In this document: positions 36,783-45,669 of the stretch, piece after piece | How positions within the stretch are numbered: position 1 is the first letter of the stretch | Layout of the letters: each line of letters begins with the position of its first letter | Assembly (NCBI RefSeq): GCF_015686655.1 | Contig: NZ_JADPMP010000010.1 | Coordinates: 124,001-188,000, forward strand | Origin: Pontibacter sp. FD36 | Lineage (GTDB): Bacteria > Bacteroidota > Bacteroidia > Cytophagales > Hymenobacteraceae | Direction of reading: 5' to 3' | DNA: 64,000 bases | The notes under the pieces: model-generated | The model's input: the letters and a program-made list of their open reading frames with translations, nothing else | What the model was told of the DNA's origin: nothing | Database searches by the model: none | Program-made: the position numbers and the translations under genes

Positions 36783-37907
36783 TTATACGTAATTGTTCAG
36801 CATTACAGGCATCACCAGCATCAGAACATTTTCATTATCTTCATTTGCAAGCGGCATCAACAGACCGGCACGGTTCGGTGTAGACAGCTCAAACGAGATT
36901 TCGTCGGCGTCGATGTTGTTGAGCATTTCGATCAAAAACTTCGCGTTGAAGCCGATTTCCATGTCCTCGCCGTCATACTGGCAAGTCAGACGCTCGTTTG
37001 CTTCGTTTGAGAAATCCAGGTCTTCGGCAGATACCTGCAGCTCAGAACCTGACAGTTTCAGACGAATCTGGTGCGTGGTTTTATTTGAATAGATAGAGAT
37101 ACGACGCACAGAGCTCAACAGAGCAGAACGGTCAATCACCAATTTGTTCGGGTTCTGTACAGGTATAACGTTCTCGTAATCCGGATAACGCTCGTCAATC
37201 AGACGGCAGATCATGCGGATATTGTCAAAGCTGAAGAAAGCGTTGGACTGGTTGAACTCCATACGCACGGCAGTCGCCTCAGATGGCAACGTAGACTTCA
37301 GCAGCGTGAAAGCCTTGCGTGGGATGATCAGAGAAGCTTCCTGGCTGGTAGCGATGTCCGTACGACGGAAACGCAGCAGGCGGTGACCGTCTGTTGCTAC
37401 GAACGTTACATTATCAGGACGCAACTGTACGTAGATGCCCGTCATGGCTGGACGAAGCTCGTCGTTGCTAACCGCAAAGATGGTCTTGTTAATGGCACGG
37501 GCCAGCACGTTCGAAGGAATCTCGATGGCGCTGCCACCTTTCACCACCGGTACACGCGGGAAGTCGGTTGCGTTCTCACCTGACAACTTGTAGCGTCCGT
37601 TTGCAGAGCTGATCTCAATGGTATAGGTCTCTTCGTCGATCGTGAAAGTCACCGGCTGGTCTGGCAGGTTCTTCAGCGTCTCAATCAGGATCTTGGCAGG
37701 GGCAGCAATGCGGCCACTCTCCTTCGCCTCTACCTGCAGTTCGGTGATCATGGAAGTTTCCAGGTCACTGGCTGTGATGGTGAGGGTGCTGTCGTTGATC
37801 TCGAACAGGAAGTTCTCGAGGATAGGAACCACCGGGTTGTTGGTTACCACACCGTTTATGCTGGCTAACTGCTTCAAAAGAGCAGAGGAAGAGACGATAA
37901 ATTTCAT
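36783..37907 (-). CDS. dnaN: DNA polymerase III beta subunit (sliding clamp)
   Basis: A 374-residue sliding clamp that tethers the replicative polymerase to DNA. Three repeated clamp domains are visible: the MKFIVSSSALLKQL start, the TDGHRLLRFRR segment near residue 170 in domain 2, and the conserved C-terminus LMLVMPVMLNNYV. Length is normal. dnaA and recF are not adjacent, as often in Bacteroidota, so this site does not mark an origin. A TAACTTTG promoter element is 27 bases upstream. Confidence 0.97.
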   Translation of the reverse strand: MKFIVSSSALLKQLASINGVVTNNPVVPILENFLFEINDSTLTITASDLETSMITELQVEAKESGRIAAPAKILIETLKNLPDQPVTFTIDEETYTIEISSANGRYKLSGENATDFPRVPVVKGGSAIEIPSNVLARAINKTIFAVSNDELRPAMTGIYVQLRPDNVTFVATDGHRLLRFRRTDIATSQEASLIIPRKAFTLLKSTLPSEATAVRMEFNQSNAFFSFDNIRMICRLIDERYPDYENVIPVQNPNKLVIDRSALLSSVRRISIYSNKTTHQIRLKLSGSELQVSAEDLDFSNEANERLTCQYDGEDMEIGFNAKFLIEMLNNIDADEISFELSTPNRAGLLMPLANEDNENVLMLVMPVMLNNYV

Positions 37908-37933
37908 TATGTATAGCTATAATGTTATTTGGA

Positions 37934-37941
37934 CAAAGTTA
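37934..37941 (-). promoter_or_regulatory. -7 promoter element of dnaN (TAACTTTG)
   Basis: On the minus strand this is TAACTTTG, an exact TAnnTTTG match, predicting a leader of about 20 bases. No clear -33 TTTG seen. Confidence 0.5.
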
Positions 37942-38014
37942 AAAATTTTTCGCATTTATGCTACCTGCCATGGCCCCGCTTTTTCACATTTTCTTTACAT
38001 ACAGGACAAAAAAA

Positions 38015-39715
38015 TCAGAAGCGCTCGTAGCGACGCTTGCGCAGGTAGTAGCGCAGCACCCCAAACAGGGCCAGCAGCACGATCGGTGCTACGATGTTGA
38101 GTAGTTGCCAGTAGGTACGCTCTTCCTTCACGCGCACCCTATCCAGCGGCCTTAACTGTATTTCCTTACTTCGTACGTTGATCAGCCCTTCAGAGTCGAG
38201 CAGGTAGTGAATTGTATTCATGGCCAACTCACGGTTCGCGAATGTCACATTGTTATACCTGTCAAAACCCAGCTCGTAAGCCTGCCCCGTACGTGGATTC
38301 ACATCGTTGCGCACCAGGTCACCATCCGAGAAAACTGCTATTTTGGTCGGTACGCCCGCCTCTTTCACCTGTTGATCAGCAGCCCCCTCAGGCGCTCTCC
38401 TGTTACGGAAGAGCGATGTAAAGGCACCTTCCAGCAAATACCCTACTGGCTGAGGTCCCGCCTGGTACTGCTCCGGTTTTACATCCATACGGGCTTCTTC
38501 AAGTGTAAGTGGCACCGGCGCCTGCATCACACGGGAATAAACAGAGGTAAAGGCTAGTGGTGTTTTGTGTATACCATCAGCCCGTACCGTGTCCATCGTG
38601 CCGATGAACTTGGAATAAACCGCGTCGATGTTGCGGGTAATTGGGTGCTTGGCAAAGGTGTTGAGCAACGGATAGAAACGCCAGTTGATCATCTCCGTCT
38701 GTGGTCGCTCTCCGGTATAGCCTGTCACGATAGGTATAAAGCCAGAATTCAGATCCATGATCATGGTCGGGTTCAGGCGCACACCGTAGCGGAAAAACAG
38801 GTCATCGAGGTTGAGGTTATAAGGCATGGCGAACATACCGCCTGCCCCTACGCTATCCATGTTGGCATTGAGGGCATCTACGAAGAACACCGCCTTCCCT
38901 CCGTTCATGATGAACTGGTCGATCTTATACTTATCGGCTTCGCTGAAAGGCTCGGTTGGTTTGGCGATGATGATCAGGTCCAGGCCCTGCAGTGTAGGTA
39001 TGTCGCGCAATTCGCCGCGGGCTACGCGGTAGAACTCCTGCAGAGAGCCCAGCAAATCGGTTACGTTCTGTGTCTCCAACTGCCCCTGTCCGCTGATATA
39101 GCCGATGGTTTTGCCGCCCTGGAAGGCCATTTTACGAATCGCCGTAGCCAGTTCGTACTCCACCCCCTCCACTGATTGGTTCAGACGTTCGTCTGGTGAA
39201 GCGGCCAGGTTGCCCTTGAGAAGCATTACGCCGGTCTCTTTGCCTTTGTACATTACACGCGCTCCCGGAAATACCAGTCGCTCTACCTGTTTGCCGCCTT
39301 CGTTGGCACGAAGATTAGTTGGCTGTATACCTGCCTGAGCCAGTTTCTGAAAGAACTCCCCCCGCTGCTTCTCGTCAGAAATATCATTCGGGTCAATGAA
39401 CTCATACCGCACGTTGCCGCCTGAGTAGATGCGGAACTCGTCCAGCGTCTCTCGCACAGACTGCTGTAGCCGCTTGAATCCGGCCGGAAACTCGCCTTCC
39501 AGGTATACCTCTACAAATACCGGCTCCGGTAACTCTGCCAGCATCTGCTTTGTAACCGGCGAAATGGTATAGCGTTTGTCCTCAGTCAGGTCGAGCCTGA
39601 AAAAGAAGTTGGCCGCTAATATGTTGAGCAGCACAATGGCCGCTAACGCGATCAGAAAGCGGGTCAGGTCGCGGCTGCGCTTGCTCTTATGTGTCGTTGC
39701 CTGCTCTGTTACCAT
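38015..39715 (-). CDS. gldG: gliding-associated ABC transporter substrate-binding protein GldG
   Basis: A 566-residue protein with an N-terminal membrane helix (FLIALAAIVLLNILAANFF), a long extracytoplasmic ABC-type-uncharacterised domain (LDLTEDKRYTISPVT, then GKTIGYISGQGQLE near 200, IIIAKPTEPFSEADKYKIDQF near 250) and a second helix near the C-terminus (LLNIVAPIVLLALFGVL) followed by a basic tail. This is the GldG layout. In Flavobacterium GldA, GldF and GldG form an ABC transporter required for gliding. The start overlaps gldF by 7 bases, so gldF and gldG are translationally coupled. Confidence 0.93.
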   Translation of the reverse strand: MVTEQATTHKSKRSRDLTRFLIALAAIVLLNILAANFFFRLDLTEDKRYTISPVTKQMLAELPEPVFVEVYLEGEFPAGFKRLQQSVRETLDEFRIYSGGNVRYEFIDPNDISDEKQRGEFFQKLAQAGIQPTNLRANEGGKQVERLVFPGARVMYKGKETGVMLLKGNLAASPDERLNQSVEGVEYELATAIRKMAFQGGKTIGYISGQGQLETQNVTDLLGSLQEFYRVARGELRDIPTLQGLDLIIIAKPTEPFSEADKYKIDQFIMNGGKAVFFVDALNANMDSVGAGGMFAMPYNLNLDDLFFRYGVRLNPTMIMDLNSGFIPIVTGYTGERPQTEMINWRFYPLLNTFAKHPITRNIDAVYSKFIGTMDTVRADGIHKTPLAFTSVYSRVMQAPVPLTLEEARMDVKPEQYQAGPQPVGYLLEGAFTSLFRNRRAPEGAADQQVKEAGVPTKIAVFSDGDLVRNDVNPRTGQAYELGFDRYNNVTFANRELAMNTIHYLLDSEGLINVRSKEIQLRPLDRVRVKEERTYWQLLNIVAPIVLLALFGVLRYYLRKRRYERF

Positions 39716-40437
39716 TTTCTGCTGCTCAATACAAGTTTGGTGGAAAGAATCATGATGGCAATCACACTCAGAAAGTACAGCACGTCACGCGAGTCGATCA
39801 GCCCTTTGCTGATGGCCGTGTAGTGATATTCTATACCCAACTGGCTGATAAAGTAGCCGTACCCGCCCCAGACAGGTATAGAGGCGATCAGTTCAAAGCC
39901 GGCATAAATGATGTAGCACAGGAAAATTGCGATCACGAAAGAAATGATCTGGTTGTCCGAAACAGAAGAAGCAAATACGCCGATCGCCGCAAAAACACCC
40001 GCCAGAAACACTAGCCCCAGGTATGACCCCACCACCGCAGCGGAATCTACGTTACCCTGCGGGTTGCCGAGTTCATACACGGTGTAGTAGTAGATCAAAG
40101 TAGGGATAAGTGCAAACAGCGCCAGCAGCAGCGCCGCAAAGTATTTGCCCAGGATCAATTTTAGGTCTGAGATCGGTTTTGTGAGCAGCAGTTCAATCGT
40201 GCCTTCCCGCTTTTCCTCGGCAAAAGTACGCATGGTGATAGCCGGGATCAGGAACAAAAACAACCAGGGTGCCATGTTGAACAGCGTCTGCATATCGGCA
40301 AAGCCATAGTCGAGCACGTTGCTCTCGGGGAACACCCACATGAACATGCCGATGGCCACCAGGAAAACTGTGATCACGATATAAGCGATCAGGGTGTTCA
40401 GGAAGCCGTTAAATTCTTTTTTAAGTATAGCGAGCAT
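39709..40437 (-). CDS. gldF: gliding-associated ABC transporter permease GldF
   Basis: A 242-residue inner-membrane protein with six hydrophobic helices, beginning MLAILKKEFNGFLNTLIAY. The cytoplasmic MRTFAEEKREGTIELLLTKP segment near residue 67 is the coupling signature of ABC-2 type permeases. It lies between gldA (10 bases upstream) and gldG (7-base overlap), so the three genes form one operon. Predicted partner of the GldA ATPase. Confidence 0.93.
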   Translation of the reverse strand: MLAILKKEFNGFLNTLIAYIVITVFLVAIGMFMWVFPESNVLDYGFADMQTLFNMAPWLFLFLIPAITMRTFAEEKREGTIELLLTKPISDLKLILGKYFAALLLALFALIPTLIYYYTVYELGNPQGNVDSAAVVGSYLGLVFLAGVFAAIGVFASSVSDNQIISFVIAIFLCYIIYAGFELIASIPVWGGYGYFISQLGIEYHYTAISKGLIDSRDVLYFLSVIAIMILSTKLVLSSRKW

Positions 40438-40446
40438 CAGGTATAC

Positions 40447-41358
40447 CTACTTCGTCAGTTGTTGGAAAATCTTTTCAAGGGAGTTCTCCTCATGGCGCAG
40501 CCCTACCAGCGGCCAGTTGCGCTCGGCAGCCACTCGGAAAAGGGTAGCGCGGATATCGGTCTCCTTGCGTGAAACGACCCGATAGGTGGCGCCCTCTATT
40601 AGTGTAGCCGTCAGTACACCCGGTACTTGCTCTAGGGCCTCCACAGGTATAGGCTGCTCAAACTCCACCAAGGTTGTTTTTTCATTGCGGGAGCCGGCTT
40701 GCAGACTAGCCACGTCACTGTCCGCTACCAGTTTACCCCTGTTGATGATCACAACACGGTCGCAAATAGCGGTTACTTCCTGCATGATGTGAGTCGAGAA
40801 GATTACGGTTTTGTCCTGCCCGATGCGCTTGATAAGTGACCGTATCTCCACGATCTGGTTCGGATCAAGGCCGGTAGTGGGTTCGTCCAGAATAAGTACC
40901 TGCGGATCGTGCACAAGCGCCTGCGCCAAACCAACCCGCTGCCGGTAGCCCTTAGAGAGGGCTCCGATCTTCTTGCCCTGCTCTAGGGTGAGTCCACATA
41001 GCTCCACCATCTCCTGCACCCGCTCCTTCGACCTGCGGCCCTTCAGACCATAAACCGACGCCACAAATTGCAGGTACTCGTGCACATACATGTCCAGGTA
41101 TAGGGGGTTGTGCTCCGGCAGATAACCCACATGGCGGCGCACTGCAATGGGGTCCTGCAACACGTCATAGCCGGCCACCAGCACGGTACCCGCACTTGGT
41201 GGCAGGTAGCAGGTCGCAATCTTCATGGTAGTGGACTTACCAGCACCGTTAGGCCCCAGAAAGCCCAGTATCTGTCCCTGTGAGACCGAAAATGAAATAT
41301 CATCGACAGCCCGCTGCGACCCGAATAGCTTGGTAAGATTTTTTACTTCAACTGACAT
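40447..41358 (-). CDS. gldA: gliding-associated ABC transporter ATPase GldA
   Basis: A 303-residue ATPase with Walker A GPNGAGKST near 34-42, signature LSKGYRQRVGLAQ near 135, Walker B VLILDEPTTGLDP and switch histidine in IFSTHIMQE. The C-terminal 90 residues form the extra domain common in ABC-2 exporters. First gene of gldA-gldF-gldG. In Flavobacterium loss of GldA abolishes gliding, although related gliders lack the transporter. A low-complexity inverted tract lies directly upstream. Confidence 0.93.
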   Translation of the reverse strand: MSVEVKNLTKLFGSQRAVDDISFSVSQGQILGFLGPNGAGKSTTMKIATCYLPPSAGTVLVAGYDVLQDPIAVRRHVGYLPEHNPLYLDMYVHEYLQFVASVYGLKGRRSKERVQEMVELCGLTLEQGKKIGALSKGYRQRVGLAQALVHDPQVLILDEPTTGLDPNQIVEIRSLIKRIGQDKTVIFSTHIMQEVTAICDRVVIINRGKLVADSDVASLQAGSRNEKTTLVEFEQPIPVEALEQVPGVLTATLIEGATYRVVSRKETDIRATLFRVAAERNWPLVGLRHEENSLEKIFQQLTK

Positions 41359-41362
41359 GTTT

Positions 41363-41444
41363 GTAATGATTAATGAATAATGAATAATGACGCATCAGCA
41401 TTGCCTTTCATTATTCATTCACCATTATTAATTATCCATTAATT
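41363..41444. repeat. inverted low-complexity tract upstream of gldA
   Basis: Left arm (41363-41390, TAATGATTAATGAATAATGA-type) and right arm (41407-41444, TTTCATTATTCATTCACCATTATT-type) are approximate reverse complements around about 16 bases. It begins only 5 bases from the gldA ATG, so the gldA leader must either contain or exclude it. Confidence 0.7.
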
Positions 41445-41482
41445 AGGGTTTGCAAAGCTACAAAAGCTGTTCCACATTATGG

Positions 41483-42187
41483 CTATACCTGTTTCCGGCC
41501 TTTCGGCATCAGCGGACGCACCTCAATATCTACGTGGTGGTAGTTGGCGTGCGACTCCAGGCAATGTATGATGGTAGAGGCGATATCCTCCGGGCGCATC
41601 ATGTTATCATTCACAGTTACGCTATCGATGTTGTCAAAGAAATTGGTTTGCACCGAACCAGGGTAGATGCAGGTAACCTTTACGCCATAGTCGCGCACCT
41701 CTTTGTAAAGCGAGTGCGAAATACCACGCACCGCATGCTTGGTGGCGCAGTAAGCTGACATCTGCTCTATACCTGTCGTGCCAGCAATGGATGAGATATT
41801 GATGATGTGCCCCTCTCCCATTTCTTTCATACCCGGCACCACCAGACGGGAGCAATAGAAAAGTCCGTGCACATTTGTGTCGAACATCAGGTGCCATTCG
41901 TCCAGGTCCTGGTCTTCCAGCGTAGACGAGCGACCTAGGCCGGCGTTGTTCACCAGCACACTGATCTGGCCTCCAAAATGCTCTACGGTATGCTTATAGG
42001 CCATTTGCACCGAGTCGGCGCGGCGTACATCGCATTCTACAAACTCAAAGCGCTCGTGCTGTACCTCCGGGTTTGTTCTGCCCCAGCCTGCAACCTTCGC
42101 ACCCTGCTCCAGCAGCGCATGCACGGCTGCCAGTCCTATACCTCTGCTCACGCCGGTTACCACGGCTATCTTATTTTCCAGTTTCAT
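41483..42187 (-). CDS. SDR family oxidoreductase
   Basis: A 234-residue classical SDR. TGVSRGIG at 11-18 binds the cofactor, NNAG is near 80, Ser near 132 in INISSIAG, and the catalytic pair sits in SAYCATKH. This is a general NAD(P)-dependent reductase of the YdfG/clavaldehyde-like group; its substrate is unknown. A second SDR (43019-43726) lies 0.8 kb upstream on the same strand with an outer-membrane protein gene between them. Confidence 0.87.
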   Translation of the reverse strand: MKLENKIAVVTGVSRGIGLAAVHALLEQGAKVAGWGRTNPEVQHERFEFVECDVRRADSVQMAYKHTVEHFGGQISVLVNNAGLGRSSTLEDQDLDEWHLMFDTNVHGLFYCSRLVVPGMKEMGEGHIINISSIAGTTGIEQMSAYCATKHAVRGISHSLYKEVRDYGVKVTCIYPGSVQTNFFDNIDSVTVNDNMMRPEDIASTIIHCLESHANYHHVDIEVRPLMPKGRKQV

Positions 42188-42244
42188 AGTGATATTTATT
42201 TCGATGTAGTATCAATTACTTGTTTTATCCCTGTCTGACTCCTG

Positions 42245-42958
42245 CTAGAGCCGATACAGTAGTCCTAAACGGAACGTACGGGTATATAGCTTCATGTTGG
42301 CGCCATCCATATTAGCCTTGTAATTTTTGATGCCATGTGCATAGCTCAAAGAGAGGCCAAAGTGCCCATGATAACCAGTTACACCCAGTCGCGGTCTGAA
42401 GTCCGTGATCGACTCGCTACGGTCTCTTCTTATTTTGAATTCGGTCCCGTCCTCCAATGTCGCTTCCGATCGCTCTTTCATTTGCTGATTAAATGCGATG
42501 TCAGTACCCAGGGTCAGGTCCAGATCAACCGGGCTTTGCTTCACCCGCCAGCCTATGTAAGGCTGCAGATTGATATAATCTGCTATGATGACAGCATTTC
42601 CGTCTGCCGGATGGTTCAGAGAAGAGCTGTGTGACCAGTAGCCGTGGGCTCTATCGATTTTAGCCCGTGTGCGCAATTGCTCGTAACCTGCCTGTGTGCC
42701 AAATAAAAAGCCATTCGAAGTGACGTATTGTGCCTGCAGGCTGGCTCCAAGGGCCAAATTATACCTGCTGCCATACGGGTTGATCACCATTGGAGAACTG
42801 CCCCAGGTATCATTTATAACCATTGAAGTTGTGCTGCCAGCTGACTCGCCTCCGAACTTGGAGAGTCCGGAGTTAAGCTGCACACTGTACTCCATTTTCT
42901 GCCCGAAAGACAGGGTGGCGCTACCTAGCGCAAGCAAAAGCAGGTATACTTTTTTCAT
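42245..42958 (-). CDS. predicted outer-membrane beta-barrel protein
   Basis: A 237-residue protein with a Sec signal peptide (KKVYLLLLALGSATLSFG) and alternating amphipathic strands ending in an aromatic/Leu C-terminus (TFRLGLLYRL), typical of Bacteroidota PorT/OmpW-like small barrels. ATG at 42958 is chosen since an upstream start at 43009 would add 17 polar residues before the signal peptide. It is flanked by two SDR genes on the same strand, 57 and 60 bases away. Function unknown. Confidence 0.75.
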   Translation of the reverse strand: MKKVYLLLLALGSATLSFGQKMEYSVQLNSGLSKFGGESAGSTTSMVINDTWGSSPMVINPYGSRYNLALGASLQAQYVTSNGFLFGTQAGYEQLRTRAKIDRAHGYWSHSSSLNHPADGNAVIIADYINLQPYIGWRVKQSPVDLDLTLGTDIAFNQQMKERSEATLEDGTEFKIRRDRSESITDFRPRLGVTGYHGHFGLSLSYAHGIKNYKANMDGANMKLYTRTFRLGLLYRL

Positions 42959-43018
42959 ATAGGTATAAGCTTGTTTCTGATTCAAATCAACCCTGCATAC
43001 CCACTTCACTCTCCTGTG

Positions 43019-43726
43019 CTAAATATCCCCTAACTGTGGTCTGATCAGGATCTCCTCCACTACACTGTTAGGTGACATGGCATAGGCACCGTAAATGGCC
43101 ATGGCCACGTCTTCGGCCCGCATAAAACGCTCAGGCGGCAGGTCCACACCTTCCCAACTTGCCGTCAGGGTTGCACCTGGCAGAATGGCCGTTACACGAA
43201 CACCGTGCTCTTTCATCTCCTCACGCAATACTTTTGACATCCCGAGCAAGGCGTATTTGGAAATACAGTAAGAGCCACCATTGGTGTAGGGTGTGATGCT
43301 AGCCGTGGAGCACATATTGAAGACATGCCCGCTCCTGCGCTTTTTCATATCCAGCACAAAGGCCTTGGTGATGTAGTAGGCGCTGTAAAGGTTCGTGTTG
43401 ATCATCATCGGAAGCGCCGCATCGTCCTCCTCATGCACTTTGCCAGGTATAAACAGCCCACTGTTGTTGACAATCACCTCGATCTTGACCTCAAGGCCTT
43501 TCACATAGGAGATAAAGTTTTTGAGTGAGCCCATGTCGCTCAGATCAGCCTCCTGGTAGAACACTTTGGAAAAGGTATAGCGCTCCTCAATTTCCAGTTT
43601 CAGCTTTTTCAGGTCTTTCTCGTTTCTTGAACAAGTAATAATATGAAATCCTTCTTTTGCAAATTGTTCAATTACGGCCCTGCCAATGCCTTTTGTGCCA
43701 CCTGTCACCAAAATATACTGCTGCAT
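43019..43726 (-). CDS. SDR family oxidoreductase
   Basis: A 235-residue classical SDR with TGGTKGIG at 7-14, NNSG near residue 91, Ser in FNMCSTASI near 139, and the Tyr-Lys pair in SYCISKYA near 152-156. ATG at 43726 is preferred; an in-frame start at 43783 adds 19 AT-rich-coded residues ahead of the cofactor strand. It is about as diverged from the SDR at 41483-42187 as members of different subgroups. Divergent from the MlaE-type permease gene. Substrate unknown. Confidence 0.85.
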   Translation of the reverse strand: MQQYILVTGGTKGIGRAVIEQFAKEGFHIITCSRNEKDLKKLKLEIEERYTFSKVFYQEADLSDMGSLKNFISYVKGLEVKIEVIVNNSGLFIPGKVHEEDDAALPMMINTNLYSAYYITKAFVLDMKKRRSGHVFNMCSTASITPYTNGGSYCISKYALLGMSKVLREEMKEHGVRVTAILPGATLTASWEGVDLPPERFMRAEDVAMAIYGAYAMSPNSVVEEILIRPQLGDI

Positions 43727-43791
43727 GTGCTCTATATAGATATTAGATAATACGTTTTCAAAATTTAACCGTAATATAGGCATTTAAACAG

Positions 43792-43799
43792 TATTTTTG
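43792..43799 (+). promoter_or_regulatory. -7 promoter element (TATTTTTG) of the mlaE-like gene
   Basis: Exact TAnnTTTG match 43 bases before the permease ATG, in the divergent intergenic gap. No well-spaced -33 TTTG. Confidence 0.4.
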
Positions 43800-43842
43800 T
43801 TTAGAAACACGTTTAATACCTTGTTTAACACGTAACGCCTGT

Positions 43843-44574
43843 ATGCTACAATCCTTTGGGAAATACCTGCTGTTCATGCAAAGCCTCTTCACCCGTAAAG
43901 AATCCGCCAAGATTCTGTTCGGCCGCACCGTCGACGAGGCTATTTTGATCGGCATCAACTCTATATTCATCGTTGCCATAGTTTCCACCTTTATCGGGGC
44001 GGTTACCTGCGTGCAGGTTGCCTACAACCTCAACAATGCGTTCATCCCACGTTCCACCATCGGTTTCATGGTGCGCGAAATGACAATCTTGGAACTGGCT
44101 CCTACTATTACCTCTATTGTACTGGCTGGTAAAGTCGGCTCCAGCATCGCTGGCGGTCTGGGCACCATGCAGATCACCGAGCAGGTAGATGCCCTGGAAG
44201 TAATGGGTATCAACTCGGCCTCTTATCTTGTTCTGCCGAAGGTAGTAGCTGCTATCCTGGTTTTCCCCATGCTGGTGATTCTGGCCATGTTCCTTTCCAT
44301 ACTGGGCGGTTATTTAGCTGGAACGCTTTCAGGTGAGCTAACGCCTCAGGAGTACATTACAGGTATACGCGACCAGTTTATCCCTTATAACATCACATTT
44401 GCGCTGATCAAGTCAGTGGTGTTTGCTTTTCTGATTTCGTCCATCTCCTCTTTTCGCGGTTACTATACCTCAGGCGGAGCCCTGGAAGTTGGGGCAGCCA
44501 GTACGGCTGCCGTAACGAACAGTGTGATTGCCATCCTGATTGGAGACTTTGTGCTGGCATACATCTTACTGTAG
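43843..44574 (+). CDS. mlaE: MlaE-type ABC transporter permease
   Basis: A 243-residue inner-membrane permease of the MlaE family. Hydrophobic helices cover residues 35-60, 90-110, 140-170 and 195-240. The ELAPTITSIVLAGKVGSSIAGGLGTMQ stretch near residues 82-108 is the family signature. In Gram-negative bacteria MlaE works with MlaF and MlaD to move phospholipids between inner and outer membranes. The ATPase gene follows after 73 bases. No MlaD (MCE) gene is seen here, so the substrate-binding part must be encoded elsewhere or differ. Confidence 0.9.
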   Translation: MLQSFGKYLLFMQSLFTRKESAKILFGRTVDEAILIGINSIFIVAIVSTFIGAVTCVQVAYNLNNAFIPRSTIGFMVREMTILELAPTITSIVLAGKVGSSIAGGLGTMQITEQVDALEVMGINSASYLVLPKVVAAILVFPMLVILAMFLSILGGYLAGTLSGELTPQEYITGIRDQFIPYNITFALIKSVVFAFLISSISSFRGYYTSGGALEVGAASTAAVTNSVIAILIGDFVLAYILL

Positions 44575-44647
44575 GGTTGCTGGCCATTAAAAAATTTACA
44601 GGAGTTCTTCGCGTCTTTGCTTTTAGCTCCCGAATACAAGAATCATC

Positions 44648-45565
44648 ATGATTGAAATACACAACATACACAAAGCTTTTGACGGCAAGAAAGTGCTGGA
44701 CGGTGTGAGCGGCGTCTTTGAGACGGGCAAAACCAATCTGCTGCTTGGCGCCAGCGGTACCGGCAAAAGCGTGCTGCTTAAGTGCATCGTGGGCCTGATC
44801 AAGCCGGACCTTGGGAGCGTGACCTTCGACGGGACCTACTTTACCAACAACAAACTTGACATCCGCCAGGAGATCCGCCGCAAGATCGGTATGCTCTTCC
44901 AGGGGTCTGCCCTGTTCGACTCCATGACGGTAGAGCAGAATGTGGAGTTTCCACTTAAGATGCTGACCGACATGAACAAGGAGGAGCGTATGGACCGGGT
45001 AAACTTCTGTCTGAAACGTGTGGGATTGGAGGGTGCTAACAAGAAAATGCCCTCGGAGATAAGCGGTGGTATGAAAAAGCGTGTAGGTATAGCCCGCGCC
45101 ATTGCACCGCACTGTACCTACCTGTTCTGCGACGAGCCTAACTCTGGGCTCGATCCGCAAACTGCCATGAAGATCGATGAACTGATCAAGGAAATCACCG
45201 AGGAGTATAATATCACCACCATTATCGTAACACACGACATGAACTCTGTAATAGAGATCGGTGATAAGATCATGTTCCTCTACGAAGGCAAAAAGCTCTG
45301 GGAAGGCACCCGCGACGAGATCATGGACACAGACATTCATGAGCTCAACGAGTTCATCTTTGCTAACCGACTGATGCGCGATGCCAAGAAGGTAGAAGAC
45401 GAAGAGCGCGAAGAGGAGGAAGAACGCCGGCACAATGGTCAGGTAGCTTCACAGGGCAAAGAGAAGGCTCCTTCTGAAGAAACAGTGGAAACACGGGACG
45501 AGCCGCAGCCTGAAAACCCCGATGGTCCTGCCGCTACTACCCAATCCGGAAACGACAAGGTATAA
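44648..45565 (+). CDS. mlaF: MlaF-type ABC transporter ATPase with acidic C-terminal tail
   Basis: A 305-residue ATPase. Walker A GASGTGKS near 34-41, Q-loop LFQGSALFDSMTV near 83, signature EISGGMKKRVGIARA near 136, Walker B LFCDEPNSGLDP and switch histidine in IVTHDMNSV. This is the MlaF/Ttg2A subgroup. After the normal end near residue 245 there is an extra tail of about 55-60 residues, first Glu/Arg-rich (VEDEEREEEEERR) then Pro/Glu/Thr-rich and probably disordered. The tail is not needed for ATPase function and is odd for the family. Confidence 0.9.
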   Translation: MIEIHNIHKAFDGKKVLDGVSGVFETGKTNLLLGASGTGKSVLLKCIVGLIKPDLGSVTFDGTYFTNNKLDIRQEIRRKIGMLFQGSALFDSMTVEQNVEFPLKMLTDMNKEERMDRVNFCLKRVGLEGANKKMPSEISGGMKKRVGIARAIAPHCTYLFCDEPNSGLDPQTAMKIDELIKEITEEYNITTIIVTHDMNSVIEIGDKIMFLYEGKKLWEGTRDEIMDTDIHELNEFIFANRLMRDAKKVEDEEREEEEERRHNGQVASQGKEKAPSEETVETRDEPQPENPDGPAATTQSGNDKV

Positions 45566-45586
45566 ACTCAGATACCGGTATATGCA

Positions 45587-45602
45587 AGGTATAGCTATAC
45601 CT
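45587..45602. repeat. perfect palindrome of two AGGTATAG words
   Basis: AGGTATAGCTATACCT is a 16-base perfect palindrome made of two head-to-head copies of the over-represented octamer, located between the mlaF stop and its terminator. Confidence 0.7.
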
Positions 45603-45612
45603 GCACAACCAT

Positions 45613-45651
45613 AAAAAAGGCTCCCGCTTAGGTATAGCGGGAGCCTTTTTT
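45613..45651. terminator. strong terminator between mlaF and the nucleoside transporter gene
   Basis: Sixteen-base arms (AAAAAAGGCTCCCGCT and AGCGGGAGCCTTTTTT, at 45613-45628 and 45636-45651) are perfectly complementary. A-rich and T-rich ends allow use in both directions; the loop contains GGTAT from an AGGTATAG word. Confidence 0.9.
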
Positions 45652-45669
45652 GTAGATATAGTTTCTATT

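Noticed and set aside
36783..37941. Possible replication origin at dnaN
   Set aside because: No dnaA, no cluster of DnaA boxes and no suitable AT-rich unwinding region seen; dnaN is often separate from dnaA in Bacteroidota.
38567..39175. 202-codon frame on the plus strand
   Set aside because: Antisense to gldG within a clear gldA-F-G operon.
44408..45433. 341-codon open frame on the minus strand
   Set aside because: Antisense to the MlaF-type ATPase and the end of mlaE, both of which have full family motifs.
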